Assembly: GCF_001761365.1 (NCBI RefSeq) | Contig: NZ_CP017477.1 | Location: forward strand, 3,090,001 to 3,154,000 | Source of the DNA: Polaribacter vadi | GTDB lineage: Bacteria; Bacteroidota; Bacteroidia; Flavobacteriales; Flavobacteriaceae | Direction: 5' to 3' | Length of the DNA stretch: 64,000 bases | Shown here: positions 29,717-37,688 of the stretch, in pieces | Numbering within the stretch: the stretch's first letter is position 1 | How the letters are laid out: the number at the start of each line of letters is the position of its first letter | Translations under genes and position numbers: made by a program | Notes under the pieces: generated by a model | What the model was told of the DNA's origin: nothing | The model's database searches: none | The model's input: the letters and a program-made list of their open reading frames with translations, nothing else

Positions 29717-29848
29717 ATGACACAAATTTTAAATATCATAAAGATTATAGTTCTTTTTATACTATTGCCCATAGAAATTTATAGAAGCACTAAAAAAAAA
29801 GCGTACTTAAGAATAAAAAAATCGATGGTTGCTGCAAATTTATTGTAA
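29717..29848 (+). CDS. 43-residue small protein, copy 3 of 3
   Basis: Third paralogue, 43 aa: MTQILNIIKIIVLFILLPI, then a basic stretch (STKKKAYLRIKK) and the conserved end AANLL. It is more diverged than copies 1 and 2, which argues for an old duplication kept under selection. Its last nine bases overlap the 3' end of nadE on the other strand (convergent). Confidence 0.72.
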   Translation: MTQILNIIKIIVLFILLPIEIYRSTKKKAYLRIKKSMVAANLL

Positions 29849-30628
29849 TTCGTCAGGAATTTCACAAACAGGAATGGGCACCATTTTATGTTGATTTATT
29901 CGATTTAATCTTGTATAAATTTTAAAAACTTCTAAATTTCGTCCAGAAAATTCATCAGCAGTTTTACCTTCATTTTGCTTTTTCATTGCCCATTCTAACT
30001 CATCATAAGAAGCGCCAATTTGGTCTTCATCTGTTCTGCTATCACCAAACAAACCATCTGTAGGAGCCGCTTTTTGAATCGAATTTGGAACCCCTAAATA
30101 CGCAGCTAATTCGTACACTTCAGATTTCATTAAATCTGCAATTGGGCTTAAATCTACACCTCCATCACCATATTTTGTGTAAAAACCAACGCCAAAATCT
30201 TCAACTTTATTTCCTGTTCCTGCAACCAATAAACCATGGATGCCTGCCAAATAATATAAACTCGTCATTCTTAAACGAGCTCTTGTGTTTGCTAAAGATA
30301 AGTCAACTTTTGCTGTATCTTCAACAACAGGAACTTCACTTTTAAAATTTTCAAAAGTGGCAGTTAAATCAACTCTAACTTCGCTCACATTTTCAAAACG
30401 GTTTTTTAGTTGTTTAATATGCTCTTTAGCTCTAGATACTTGGCTTGCTGCTTGATGAATTGGCATTTCTACACACAACGTTTTTAAACCTGTTTTTGCG
30501 CATAAAGTAGAGGTTAAGGCAGAATCAATTCCACCAGAAACACCTACAACAAAACCATTTACATTGGCTTTTGTTGCATATTCTTTTAACCAATTTATAA
30601 TATATTCAGATACTTTTTCGGTGTTCAT
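29840..30628 (-). CDS. nadE: NAD synthase, ammonia-dependent
   Basis: A 262-aa amidotransferase-type ligase making NAD from deamido-NAD, ATP and ammonia. The PP-loop VSGGIDSAL is near residues 29-37, GTGNKVEDFGVGFYTKYGDGGVDLSPIADLMK near 135-167, and PTDGLFGDSRTDEDQIG near 186-202. There is no N-terminal nitrilase (glutaminase) domain, so it uses free ammonia. It is divergent from gldB, an arrangement conserved in Flavobacteriaceae. Confidence 0.94.
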   Translation of the reverse strand: MNTEKVSEYIINWLKEYATKANVNGFVVGVSGGIDSALTSTLCAKTGLKTLCVEMPIHQAASQVSRAKEHIKQLKNRFENVSEVRVDLTATFENFKSEVPVVEDTAKVDLSLANTRARLRMTSLYYLAGIHGLLVAGTGNKVEDFGVGFYTKYGDGGVDLSPIADLMKSEVYELAAYLGVPNSIQKAAPTDGLFGDSRTDEDQIGASYDELEWAMKKQNEGKTADEFSGRNLEVFKIYTRLNRINQHKMVPIPVCEIPDELQ

Positions 30629-30687
30629 TTATAAACTATTTTAGTATTTTTATCGTTCTTAAACTGAGTTACTAAGATACAAATATT

Positions 30688-31647
30688 ATGAGATTTCCTT
30701 TTGCTGTATTAATTGTTTTATGTCTAATTTTTTCTTGTTCTGATAAAAATAAACCTAAAATTGATGTTTCCAAAATAAATGTCGATTTTTCTATCAACAG
30801 ATATGATGTAGATTTTTACAATGCAAACAAACAAACCTTGCCATCTGTAAAGCTAAAATATCCATATTTGTTTCCAGAAGTATTTACAGACAGTTTATCA
30901 TTTGCAAAAATTAATGATCCTGAAGAGCAAGAATTATTTGCTGAATCACAAAAAATATATCAAGATTTTTCGAAGGAAGAAGAACAATTAACGTCACTTT
31001 TTAAACATGTAAAATATTACAATCCAAAGTTTAAAGAACCCAATGTAGTAACGATATTAAGTAATATCGATTATGAGAGTAGAGTTATTTATGCTGATAG
31101 TTTATTGCTAATTTCGTTGGATGTTTATCTTGAAAAAAATCATCCTTTTTATGGAGATTATCCAGCCTATATTAAAGAAAATAATACACAAGAACATATT
31201 ATTGTAGATGTTGCAAATGCTATTATAGAAAAACAATTGTACTCAAATACGAACAGAAATTTTATTTCAAAAATAATATTCGAAGGGAAAAAGATGTATT
31301 TGTTAGATGCGTATTTACCAGAAGTTTCTGAAAGGCAAAAAATAGGATATTCAGAAGATAAATTAAACTGGGCAAAAGCAAATGAAGAAGAAGTTTGGAT
31401 GTATTTTATAGACCGAAAAATTTTATTTAGTACAGATACAAAGTTGAATCAAAGATTTATAGAAATTGCACCTTTTTCTAAATTTTATATGAATCAAGAT
31501 GATCTTTCTCCAGGAAGAATTGGAGTTTGGATGGGTTGGCAAATTGTGAATTCTTTCATGAAACATAATGATGTATCTTTGCAAGAATTATTAAAAATGG
31601 AAGAAGAGGAAATCTTCAAAAAATCTAAATACAAACCGAAAAAGTAA
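30688..31647 (+). CDS. gldB: Gliding motility lipoprotein GldB
   Basis: A 319-aa lipoprotein (MRFPFAVLIVLCLIFSC, Cys17) with the GldB pattern: VDFSINRYDVDFYN, FPEVFTDSLS, the central YYNPKFKEPNVVTILSNIDYESRV, and PGRIGVWMGWQIVNSFMKHNDVSLQELL near the C-terminus. It is needed for gliding motility in Flavobacterium johnsoniae as part of the Gld/type IX secretion apparatus. The stop overlaps the gldC start (TAATG), so the two are translationally coupled. Confidence 0.93.
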   Translation: MRFPFAVLIVLCLIFSCSDKNKPKIDVSKINVDFSINRYDVDFYNANKQTLPSVKLKYPYLFPEVFTDSLSFAKINDPEEQELFAESQKIYQDFSKEEEQLTSLFKHVKYYNPKFKEPNVVTILSNIDYESRVIYADSLLLISLDVYLEKNHPFYGDYPAYIKENNTQEHIIVDVANAIIEKQLYSNTNRNFISKIIFEGKKMYLLDAYLPEVSERQKIGYSEDKLNWAKANEEEVWMYFIDRKILFSTDTKLNQRFIEIAPFSKFYMNQDDLSPGRIGVWMGWQIVNSFMKHNDVSLQELLKMEEEEIFKKSKYKPKK

Positions 31648-31982
31648 TGTCAGTAAAGCATAATTCAGAAGTAAAATTTAAAATTGGTTTAGACGAAAAT
31701 AAAGTTCCAGAAGAAATTTCTTGGAGTGCAATTGATGGTGGAATTAATCAAGAACCCTCTAAAGCAGTGATGATTTCTGTTTGGGATCACAAGAAAAAAG
31801 ATACCTTACGTATGGATTTGTGGACCAAAGATATGCCTGTAGATGAAATGAAACAGTTTTATCATCAAACCTTAGTTTCTATGGCAGAATCTTTTGAGAG
31901 AGCTACAGATGATGCAAAAATGGGAGCAACAATGAAAGATTTTTGTGATTATTTTGCAGAAAAATTAGAACTTAAAAAATAA
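31647..31982 (+). CDS. gldC: Gliding motility protein GldC
   Basis: A 111-aa soluble protein. The sequence KFKIGLDENKVPEEISWSA, KAVMISVWDHKKKDTLRMDLWTKDMPVDEMK and MKDFCDYFAEKL is typical GldC. It shares one base with gldB and ends five bases from the convergent folK-fusion gene. It supports gliding in F. johnsoniae; the biochemical role is unknown. Confidence 0.93.
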   Translation: MSVKHNSEVKFKIGLDENKVPEEISWSAIDGGINQEPSKAVMISVWDHKKKDTLRMDLWTKDMPVDEMKQFYHQTLVSMAESFERATDDAKMGATMKDFCDYFAEKLELKK

Positions 31983-31986
31983 ATTT

Positions 31987-33111
31987 TTACGCCTTTTTTA
32001 TTTGATTAATAACATCTTCATAATCCTCTGGATTGTGAACAAAATCAATTTCTGAAACATCAATAATTAAGGCGTTCAAGTTTTGCTGTGTGCTTATAAA
32101 ACTTTTATAACCATCGTGAATTTTTTGCAAATAATCTGGTTGAATATTTTGCTCATAATCTCTACCACGATTTTTAATATTCTCTAAAAGACGATCTGTG
32201 TTTTGATACAAATACACATATAAATCGGGTTTTGTAATTTCTTTATACATTAAATCGAACATTTTCCTGTACAATTTATATTCTTCTTTCTGCAATGTAA
32301 TTTGAGCAAAAATTAACGATTTAAAAATATAATAATCAGAAACCACAAAGTTTTTAAACAAATCTAATTGAGCTAAATCATCAGACAATTGTTGATAACG
32401 ATCTGCCAGAAAACTCATTTCTAAAGGAAATGCATAACGCTCTTTATCTTCGTAAAATTTTGGTAAAAAAGGATTGTCTGCAAAACGTTCTAAAATCAAT
32501 TTTGCATTAAACTCTTCTGAAACTAAATTTGCTAACGATGTTTTTCCTGCACCAATATTCCCTTCAATAGCAATATAATTATACTTTTCAGTTATAGGAA
32601 TTGGTCTTTTTAGTTTTTCATTCACCAAAGAAATTTCTGAAGCATCAGTACAATTTAGCAAACAAACAGCCAATTCTTTTTTTTCTATGGGATGAATTAC
32701 AGCACTTGCAATTTCAGCCAAAGGAACTAATACAAACTTACGCTCCAACATTTTTGAATGTGGCACAATTAAATTTTTAGAAAAGATAACTTGATCTTCA
32801 ATAAGTAAAATATCAATATCAATATTTCTATCAGCATATGCTTTAGTATCTTTTCTTTGTCTACCTAATGCTTTTTCAATATGTAAAAGGAGTTGCATTA
32901 ATTTTTCTGGTGGATGAATGGTCGTTACTTTAATACAAATATTAAAGAAATCATCGCTATCAAAACCCCAAGAAGCCGTTTTGTAAACAGAAGACACTTT
33001 TAAAATAGAACCAACTTTATCAGCAATTAAATCAATTGCATTTTGTAGGTTTTCCAATTTATTGCCTTGGTTTGTACCTAATGATAAATATGTAGTTCTT
33101 TGAATATTCAA
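31987..33111 (-). CDS. folK: HPPK (FolK) fused to a deoxynucleoside kinase domain
   Basis: A 374-aa two-domain protein. Residues 1-~165 are 6-hydroxymethyl-7,8-dihydropterin pyrophosphokinase (YLSLGTNQGN near 8-17, YADRNIDIDILL near 92-103, VPHSKMLERKFVLVPLAEI near 116-134) of folate synthesis. Residues ~178-374 are a deoxynucleoside kinase (P-loop GNIGAGKT 184-191, ERFADNPFLPKFY, SFLADRYQQL, NRGRDYEQNI) for nucleotide salvage. There is no stop or frameshift between the parts. I recall this length as usual for FolK in flavobacteria. It borders the cassette array on its left. Confidence 0.9.
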   Translation of the reverse strand: MNIQRTTYLSLGTNQGNKLENLQNAIDLIADKVGSILKVSSVYKTASWGFDSDDFFNICIKVTTIHPPEKLMQLLLHIEKALGRQRKDTKAYADRNIDIDILLIEDQVIFSKNLIVPHSKMLERKFVLVPLAEIASAVIHPIEKKELAVCLLNCTDASEISLVNEKLKRPIPITEKYNYIAIEGNIGAGKTSLANLVSEEFNAKLILERFADNPFLPKFYEDKERYAFPLEMSFLADRYQQLSDDLAQLDLFKNFVVSDYYIFKSLIFAQITLQKEEYKLYRKMFDLMYKEITKPDLYVYLYQNTDRLLENIKNRGRDYEQNIQPDYLQKIHDGYKSFISTQQNLNALIIDVSEIDFVHNPEDYEDVINQIKKA

Positions 33112-33277
33112 TTAAGATGTCGATTAGAAAACCTTAAAACTGTTGAAGTTTGTAAAGTTTATTTTATGGATTACAAAGAAACAAAAAAGCATAAAAAAAT
33201 CGCCAACTTATAGTAACGATTTTAGTATCATTTTTAAAATATATTTTGGTTTGCGTATTGAGTAATTATTAAAATTA

Positions 33278-33546
33278 TTTCGGGATGTCTATTTTTATAT
33301 ACGCCCAAGAATTAGTGAAATAGGAAAACAAAAACTAATGAACCTACTATTTATGTGCTGTTTTAAGGCTTGTTAATATAACAAAGCTTGCAAAGCAATT
33401 TATGATCGAATTGTTGCCAAAGGAAAGAGTAAAAAAAACTGGTATTAAAAGCAGTATGTAATAAGCTACTAAAACAAGTTTTTACAATTGCTAAATCAGG
33501 ATTAATCTATGATAATAACTATAAAAGTATTTTAGTGAAAAATTAA
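33278..33546 (+). pseudogene. Decayed C-terminal remnant of an IS110-family transposase
   Basis: Conceptual translation gives MNLLFMCCFKAC, a TAA stop, then YNKACKAIYDRIVAKGKSKK. After a frameshift in an A8 run near 33430 it continues LVLKAVCNKLLKQVF and AKSGLIYDNNYKS, ending at 33546. This is the conserved C-terminal transposase domain of IS110/IS1111 elements. The N-terminal DEDD domain is absent from the window. It lies just outside the last cassette boundary (33580). Some IS1111-type elements target integron attC sites, which makes the location notable. Confidence 0.8.
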
Positions 33547-33586
33547 TGAGTTTTTACTTGTTTTTTACCACAGTACTTTGTTGGGC

Positions 33587-34126
33587 TTAGTACTTATGTT
33601 CAATGTTAATTATTGTATTTATTAATTCTATTATGAAAACTGTAGACTGATTTTTTAATTTTTTTATATGTTCTATGTCATCGTTAATGCTCCTAAATTC
33701 AGGTATACCTAAAGAATAATCGGTAAAATTAAATCCACCTCTGTGCTTTAATCCGTTTACAGAATTCTTTATAATCTCTACTTCATCATAACCTTGCATG
33801 TTTTTCAATTCTAATGAATACTTTTTTTCAATAATACTAATTGAATTAGTTCTAGTACGTTTTAAATTTTTGTTGTCAAAAAATTCGCCATAGGGAGACG
33901 AAGCAATTAATAACCAGTGTTCTATCATAGCATTTAATTCATAGAGTATAGATCGGCGAAAGTATTGGAATGATCCAATTACTTTATCCATTTCACTGAA
34001 AGGCTCGTTTTTATCAATCAATGATTTCTTTTGTATCAAGTTTTGAAAATATAAATGCGAATTTTGAAAATAGAATTCAATAGTGTCTATTTCGAATTGA
34101 AGTAAAATGTTTGCTTTTTTATGCAC
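33587..34126 (-). CDS. Cassette 1 protein, unknown function
   Basis: The last, recombinase-distal cassette (33580-34148, borders GTTGGGC / GCCCAAC). The open frame extends to an ATG at 34183, but that lies inside the palindrome. Within the cassette the possible starts are TTG at 34147 and GTG at 34126; I chose GTG (about 179 aa). The protein is helical and Lys/Asn/Ile-rich without a signal peptide. ELNAMIEHWLL and SVNGLKHRGG vaguely recall HEPN/Cthe_2314-like helical proteins, but the evidence is too weak to assign. The stop codon directly follows the GTTGGGC border. Confidence 0.6.
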   Translation of the reverse strand: MHKKANILLQFEIDTIEFYFQNSHLYFQNLIQKKSLIDKNEPFSEMDKVIGSFQYFRRSILYELNAMIEHWLLIASSPYGEFFDNKNLKRTRTNSISIIEKKYSLELKNMQGYDEVEIIKNSVNGLKHRGGFNFTDYSLGIPEFRSINDDIEHIKKLKNQSTVFIIELINTIINIEHKY

Positions 34127-34248
34127 ATTCTTTCGTATTAAGCCCAACGTTGTTGTATATGGTTTGTTGCGTGTTTCAAGCACCTAATTTAGCAAATACA
34201 AACCAAATAGAAAATGAAGTGCACCCAAAAGTTTAGACAAATTTATAA

Positions 34249-35031
34249 TTAATTTTGATAATAATGATTTCGATATTCAGTCGGACTCATCCCATTTAAA
34301 TTTCCTTTAATTCTCTCGTTATTGTAATATTTTATATATTCTTTAATATCCTTTTTTAATTGAGATATTGAGTTGTATTTATTTAGATAAAACAACTCAG
34401 ATTTCAGAATACCAAAGAAGTTTTCTATCACAGCATTGTCTAAACAATTTCCTTTTCGAGACATACTCTGAGTAATGCCTTTCTCTTTTAATAATCTTTG
34501 ATACTGTCTCATTTGATATTGCCATCCCTGATCTGAATGTAATATTAAATTTGTTTGATCAGGTATCTTTTTAAAAGACTTTTTCAACATTATAGCTACT
34601 TGTTTAAAATCAGGTTTTTCAGATAATTGATAACTTATTATTTCCCTATTAAATAGATCAATTATTGGAGATAAATATAATTTATTTCCTAAGATTTTAA
34701 ACTCAGTAATATCGGTAGCCCACTTTTTATTTGGTCTAATAGCTTTAAAATTGCGTTGTAATATATTAGGAGCTGTTTCTCCTATATGTCCTTTATAAGA
34801 CTTGTATCTTTTAGCTCTGACTAAACTTTTCAACCCTAATTCACGCATTAACTTGAGTACTGTTTTATGATTTATTAAAGTGTCTCTTTTATTGATTTCT
34901 AAAGTGATTCTTCTATAGCCCAATCTTCCTTTGTGATGATGGTATATTTGATGAATCAACAGTTTTGTCTCTTTATATTTATCAACTAAAAGACTTCTTT
35001 TTTGATGATAATAATAACTACTTCTTGCCAT
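34249..35031 (-). CDS. IS3-family transposase OrfB (DDE catalytic subunit)
   Basis: 260 aa from the internal ATG. It contains the HTH_21 region (YHHHKGRLGYRRITLEIN) and the rve/DDE integrase core: first Asp in WATDITEFKI (about 105), second in LHSDQGWQYQ (about 165), Glu in NAVIENFFGILKSE (about 202). In the -1 frame relative to OrfA the reading continues upstream of the ATG without a stop (AEAITELRHKYDLDILLYHTN), the usual start of OrfB. The active product is therefore probably the OrfAB fusion. Confidence 0.92.
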   Translation of the reverse strand: MARSSYYYHQKRSLLVDKYKETKLLIHQIYHHHKGRLGYRRITLEINKRDTLINHKTVLKLMRELGLKSLVRAKRYKSYKGHIGETAPNILQRNFKAIRPNKKWATDITEFKILGNKLYLSPIIDLFNREIISYQLSEKPDFKQVAIMLKKSFKKIPDQTNLILHSDQGWQYQMRQYQRLLKEKGITQSMSRKGNCLDNAVIENFFGILKSELFYLNKYNSISQLKKDIKEYIKYYNNERIKGNLNGMSPTEYRNHYYQN

Positions 35032-35081
35032 GTTTGTATGATATAATAAAATATCTAAATCATACTTATGCCTTAATTCTG

Positions 35082-35603
35082 TTATGGCTTCTGCTTTTTG
35101 TTTTGCTCTTGTTGAATTAAGGCCTGTAACTTTTTTAGCAAGTCTAGTTCTGCACGTAATGATTCATTTTCTAATAAAAGTTGCTCTTCTCTTGTTAAAG
35201 GTTTATTAGACTTCTTTTTAGCTCTTTTAAATTGCATAGATTTTGGTTTACCTCTAGGTTTATGGTTTAAGCCTATAATACCCTCTTTTTTATAATTACG
35301 TTGCCATTTCATAATTACAGATTTGGTAGGAATATTAAACTCTAAACACGCTTGACTGAAAGATAATGAATCCTTGTCAATAGCTTCTAAAACTTTAATT
35401 TTAAAAGGTATGCTGTAAACTTTAGTTTCTCTAGGTAATAAGGCCTTTTTACCATATTTTTCATAAAATCGAATCCAATCATGCAGGGTAGTATGATGAC
35501 AACCTTGTAGCTTAGAAACATCTTCAACTGTTTGGTGATTATTTAAAACTTGCTTTACACAGCGAAGTTTAAATTCGTAAGTATACTTGACTTTTCTCCC
35601 CAT
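35082..35603 (-). CDS. IS3-family transposase OrfA (DNA-binding subunit)
   Basis: 173 aa with two helix-turn-helix units (YTYEFKLRCVKQVLNNHQTVEDVSKLQGC and FKIKVLEAIDKDSLSFSQACLEFNIP). A basic linker follows (KSMQFKRAKKKSNK), then a C-terminal leucine-zipper coiled coil (LLLENESLRAELDLLKKLQALIQQEQ). The gene ends in a C-AAA-AAG slippery stretch (35094-35100) at which a -1 shift joins it to OrfB. The length and double HTH fit the IS150 subgroup. Confidence 0.92.
   Translation of the reverse strand: MGRKVKYTYEFKLRCVKQVLNNHQTVEDVSKLQGCHHTTLHDWIRFYEKYGKKALLPRETKVYSIPFKIKVLEAIDKDSLSFSQACLEFNIPTKSVIMKWQRNYKKEGIIGLNHKPRGKPKSMQFKRAKKKSNKPLTREEQLLLENESLRAELDLLKKLQALIQQEQNKKQKP
35094..35100 (-). promoter_or_regulatory. 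Programmed -1 frameshift site of the IS3 element
   Basis: On the minus strand the OrfA end reads aac aaa aag cag aag cca taa. A one-base slip on AAAAAG leads into gca gaa gcc ata aca gaa tta, the OrfB frame (AEAITEL), which stays open into OrfB. Confidence 0.75.
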
Positions 35604-35715
35604 AAAAATACCCTCAAATAGTGTCTAACTTTTTGGGGGCAGTTCAAAATCCGCGAGGATTTTCGTAAGTAGGCTAGAACTAGCAATAAATTATATACGG
35701 TGTTAGCAGCTGAAC

Positions 35716-36354
35716 TTATACTAATAATTCTAAATCCGTTTTAAAAGAATTAAAATCAGTCCAGCCTAATATTTTGATTATCTCAAATGCCATATCTCGT
35801 TTGGTATAATCGGAAAAAATTTCGTTAATATCATTTTTTAAAAGCTCAAAACAATTATCAATTTTATTATTTCTAAATTTCCCCTTTTTTATTGCTTCGT
35901 CAATATGAGCAGATTGATTTCTTGATTGTATAATAATTTCACTCAAACATTGATTTCCTATTTTTCTACCACAAGGCCATTTTTTCGGGTTTCCGTAAAC
36001 AATAGATAATCCTTTCTTTGCGTGTTCTAATAAATTTCCGCATAAAGAAATAATTGAAAATTCGTGAGCAGTTAATCGTTGCTGTAAATCAGTCAGTTTT
36101 TCATTCTTGTGATAAACATCTTTGTCTGCACCAAAGTAATTATCCCAATACATTCCAACTCCAAGCATAACATCATCTGGGTCTTCAGCGTAATTTTGTA
36201 AAGCAATAGCTCTCTGATATTCGTTTTCTACTATTTTTGCTTCTTGTTCAATTTCAGTTTTTAATTTTTCAGCTCGTTTGTTATCTGTCCAGATAGCCTC
36301 CAAAACATTTGAAGCTGCAAATTCGATTTCATTAATATAATCTGATAAAGTCAT
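35716..36354 (-). CDS. Cassette 2 protein with HEPN-like RX4H motif
   Basis: A 212-aa soluble, helical protein in a cassette with borders GTTAGCAGC / GCTGCTAAC. Residues near 145 read SRNQSAHID, which fits the R-polar-X3-H motif of HEPN-domain RNases, and the surrounding helices (LTAHEFSIISLCGNLLEHAKKG and the C-terminal EIFSDYTKRDMAFEIIKILGW) fit a HEPN-type bundle. HEPN proteins are frequent in toxin-antitoxin and defence systems. The assignment rests on the motif alone. The start is 19 bp inside the cassette border. Confidence 0.6.
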   Translation of the reverse strand: MTLSDYINEIEFAASNVLEAIWTDNKRAEKLKTEIEQEAKIVENEYQRAIALQNYAEDPDDVMLGVGMYWDNYFGADKDVYHKNEKLTDLQQRLTAHEFSIISLCGNLLEHAKKGLSIVYGNPKKWPCGRKIGNQCLSEIIIQSRNQSAHIDEAIKKGKFRNNKIDNCFELLKNDINEIFSDYTKRDMAFEIIKILGWTDFNSFKTDLELLV

Positions 36355-36372
36355 TTTCTTGGTTTTGCTGCT

Positions 36373-36497
36373 AACGTTGTTGTATAAGCTTTGTTGCGTT
36401 GTTTAAGCAGTGAATTTAGTAAATAAAACACGAACGGCGAAATTCCGGAGGAATTTCCTAAGTGAGCCAAAACCAGCAATAAAGTTTATACGGTGTT
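36373..36497. repeat. attC-like palindromic site 2
   Basis: 125 bp from AAC (36373) to GTT (36495). Arms AACGTTGTTGTATAAGC.TTTGTTGC and GCAATAAA.GTTTATACGGTGTT pair; the inner hairpin is GAAATTCC..GGAATTTC. The left border pairs with that of cassette 2, the right with that of cassette 3. Confidence 0.82.
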
Positions 36498-36508
36498 GGC
36501 AACTGGCT

Positions 36509-36874
36509 TTAATTTTTCCAATGTTCAATTTTATACTTTTTCACTAAAGAATCTTTTGTCAATTCAATTTTTAGAATTTTTGTCTCAATTGGGTCAATAT
36601 TCCAACCATAATTTTCCATAATTCTATAAGCGACTGTGTTATCTTTTAAATTTGCATAATTTTCAGGTTCTCCAATTAATTCAGTTAGTTGTGAATATTT
36701 CATTCCTTTTGTTAAATGATTCTTCAAAAGGTCTTTTACCATATTCTTACGATTTTCATAAAAACCATCTGTTTGATCATTCCATTTTTGCTTATTAAAT
36801 TCCGTTTCTTTAATTCCGCAATTTGTTGACAGAAATAGAATTCCAACAGCTACTATTTTGATTATTTTTTTCAA
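36509..36874 (-). CDS. Cassette 3 lipoprotein, second gene
   Basis: A 121-aa lipoprotein with signal MKKIIKIVAVGILFLSTNC (Cys19). The mature part has a BamE/SmpA-like layout (LTKGMKYSQLTELIGEPENYANLKDNTVAYRI...IDPIETKILKIELTKDSLV). I recall this pattern from small lipoproteins, but no function is established. It begins directly after the stop of the 80-aa membrane protein, so this is a two-gene cassette. Cassette borders are GTTGGCAAC / GTTGCCAAC. Confidence 0.7.
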   Translation of the reverse strand: MKKIIKIVAVGILFLSTNCGIKETEFNKQKWNDQTDGFYENRKNMVKDLLKNHLTKGMKYSQLTELIGEPENYANLKDNTVAYRIMENYGWNIDPIETKILKIELTKDSLVKKYKIEHWKN

Positions 36875-37117
36875 TTACTTTAAAATTCGTTTTTTATAAA
36901 TTAAAATTCCGATGAAAGAAATTCCGCAAATAATAGCTAAAATGTGAAATTTTTTAATCGCTTTGCACAAGTCAATTCCAGATGTAAGTGAAATACAGTT
37001 ATTCAATTCGTTTGTTTCGTATTTTAGACTAACTTTTGAATTAAAAGCCATAAATTCAAATAATGGAATTCCAATGAAGAGTAAAGTCAAGATTATAATG
37101 TAAATTCTTCTCTTCAA
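36875..37117 (-). CDS. Cassette 3 small membrane protein, first gene
   Basis: 80 aa with two hydrophobic helices (residues 3-25 and 58-75). The intervening periplasmic segment holds two cysteines (NNCISLTSGIDLCKA) that could form a disulphide. It starts 26 bp inside the cassette border and abuts the lipoprotein gene, suggesting that the two act together. The family is not recognised. Confidence 0.65.
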   Translation of the reverse strand: MKRRIYIIILTLLFIGIPLFEFMAFNSKVSLKYETNELNNCISLTSGIDLCKAIKKFHILAIICGISFIGILIYKKRILK

Positions 37118-37142
37118 TTATTTTCGATTTTTGCTTGTTGCC

Positions 37143-37267
37143 AACGGTCTCGTATAACCGTCAGTTACGGGTTAATATGCGTTAATTTTCGGTTAAGCAC
37201 TGGCGTTAGCAATTCCGAGTGGATTCGGACGTAGTCGAATCCGCCGTAATTGCGGTTATATATTGTT
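37143..37267. repeat. attC-like palindromic site 3 (divergent sequence)
   Basis: 125 bp. AACGGTCTCGTATAACCG pairs with CGGTTATATATTGTT although both differ from other sites, a compensatory change. Inner arms are ATTCCGAGTGGATTCGGAC-like. Core AAC 37143, GTT 37265. Confidence 0.78.
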
Positions 37268-37670
37268 ACCTGCTGGCTTTTTTTAATTCAATACCTCTCA
37301 CTTTTTTCATTTTTCCATTCTTTTTTAATTCATAACCATAAACGATTAATTTTTTGCTCCGAATTTTGACCATCATCCAATTCTTTCGGTTTCCAATTTC
37401 AGTCAGAATGTAAAATCCGCCATCCTTTTTTATTTTTCCTTTATGGACTATTTGTTCAATTTGATTTTCATTATTTTTAAAATCCGACTTATAACCGATT
37501 AAATCCGTTTGTGTATATGTGGAATCCGATGTTATTTCTATTACAACAGTTCCATAATCCGATTTAGGTCCTTTCACTTCTCCGCTCCACGAATAAGTTC
37601 CGTTCAAATTTTGTCCAAATGCAAATACTTGAGAAAACATCAGAACTATTATGTAAGTTAAATTTGGCAT
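37266..37670 (-). CDS. Cassette 4 secreted protein, unknown function
   Basis: 134 aa with a cleavable signal peptide (MPNLTYIIVLMFSQVFAFGQ). The mature part is a small beta-rich domain (NGTYSWSGEVKGP, GTVVIEITSDSTYTQT, GGFYILTEIG, KLIVYGYEL) of lipocalin-like appearance. The stop codon TAA overlaps the GTT core of the downstream site. Cassette borders are GTTACCTGC / GCAGGTAAC. A 550-bp unit lies directly upstream. Confidence 0.65.
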   Translation of the reverse strand: MPNLTYIIVLMFSQVFAFGQNLNGTYSWSGEVKGPKSDYGTVVIEITSDSTYTQTDLIGYKSDFKNNENQIEQIVHKGKIKKDGGFYILTEIGNRKNWMMVKIRSKKLIVYGYELKKNGKMKKVRGIELKKASR

Positions 37671-37688
37671 TTTTTTCAGCTTGCAGGT

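Larger units (their letters stand above)
34215..35646 (-). mobile_element. IS3-family (IS150-like) insertion sequence
   Basis: A 1432-bp element. Imperfect terminal inverted repeats start TGAAGTGCACCCAAAAG (left) and, read inward, TGAACTGCCCCCAAAAA (right). A 3-bp target duplication AAA flanks it (34212-34214 and 35647-35649). It carries orfA and orfB on the minus strand with a -1 frameshift site. It inserted into palindromic site 1, and joining the flanks recreates the consensus atagaaaatccgcg. It looks intact and possibly active. Confidence 0.93.
34146..35704. repeat. attC-like palindromic site 1, split by the IS3 element
   Basis: The left part, AACGTTGTTGTATA... (34146-34214), and the right part, ...TTATATACGGTGTT (35647-35704), together form one ~124-bp site once the IS and the AAA duplication are removed. 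The inner hairpin GAAAATCC..GGATTTTC and the core AAC/GTT are restored. Confidence 0.8.

Noticed and set aside
33194..33228. Hairpin aaatcg...cgattt upstream of folK as a further attC-like site
   Set aside because: The arms are only seven bases, there is no AAC/GTT core and it is outside the array border.
34127..34183. N-terminal extension of the cassette 1 protein from the ATG at 34183
   Set aside because: The extension is encoded by the palindromic site and would change with each cassette insertion.
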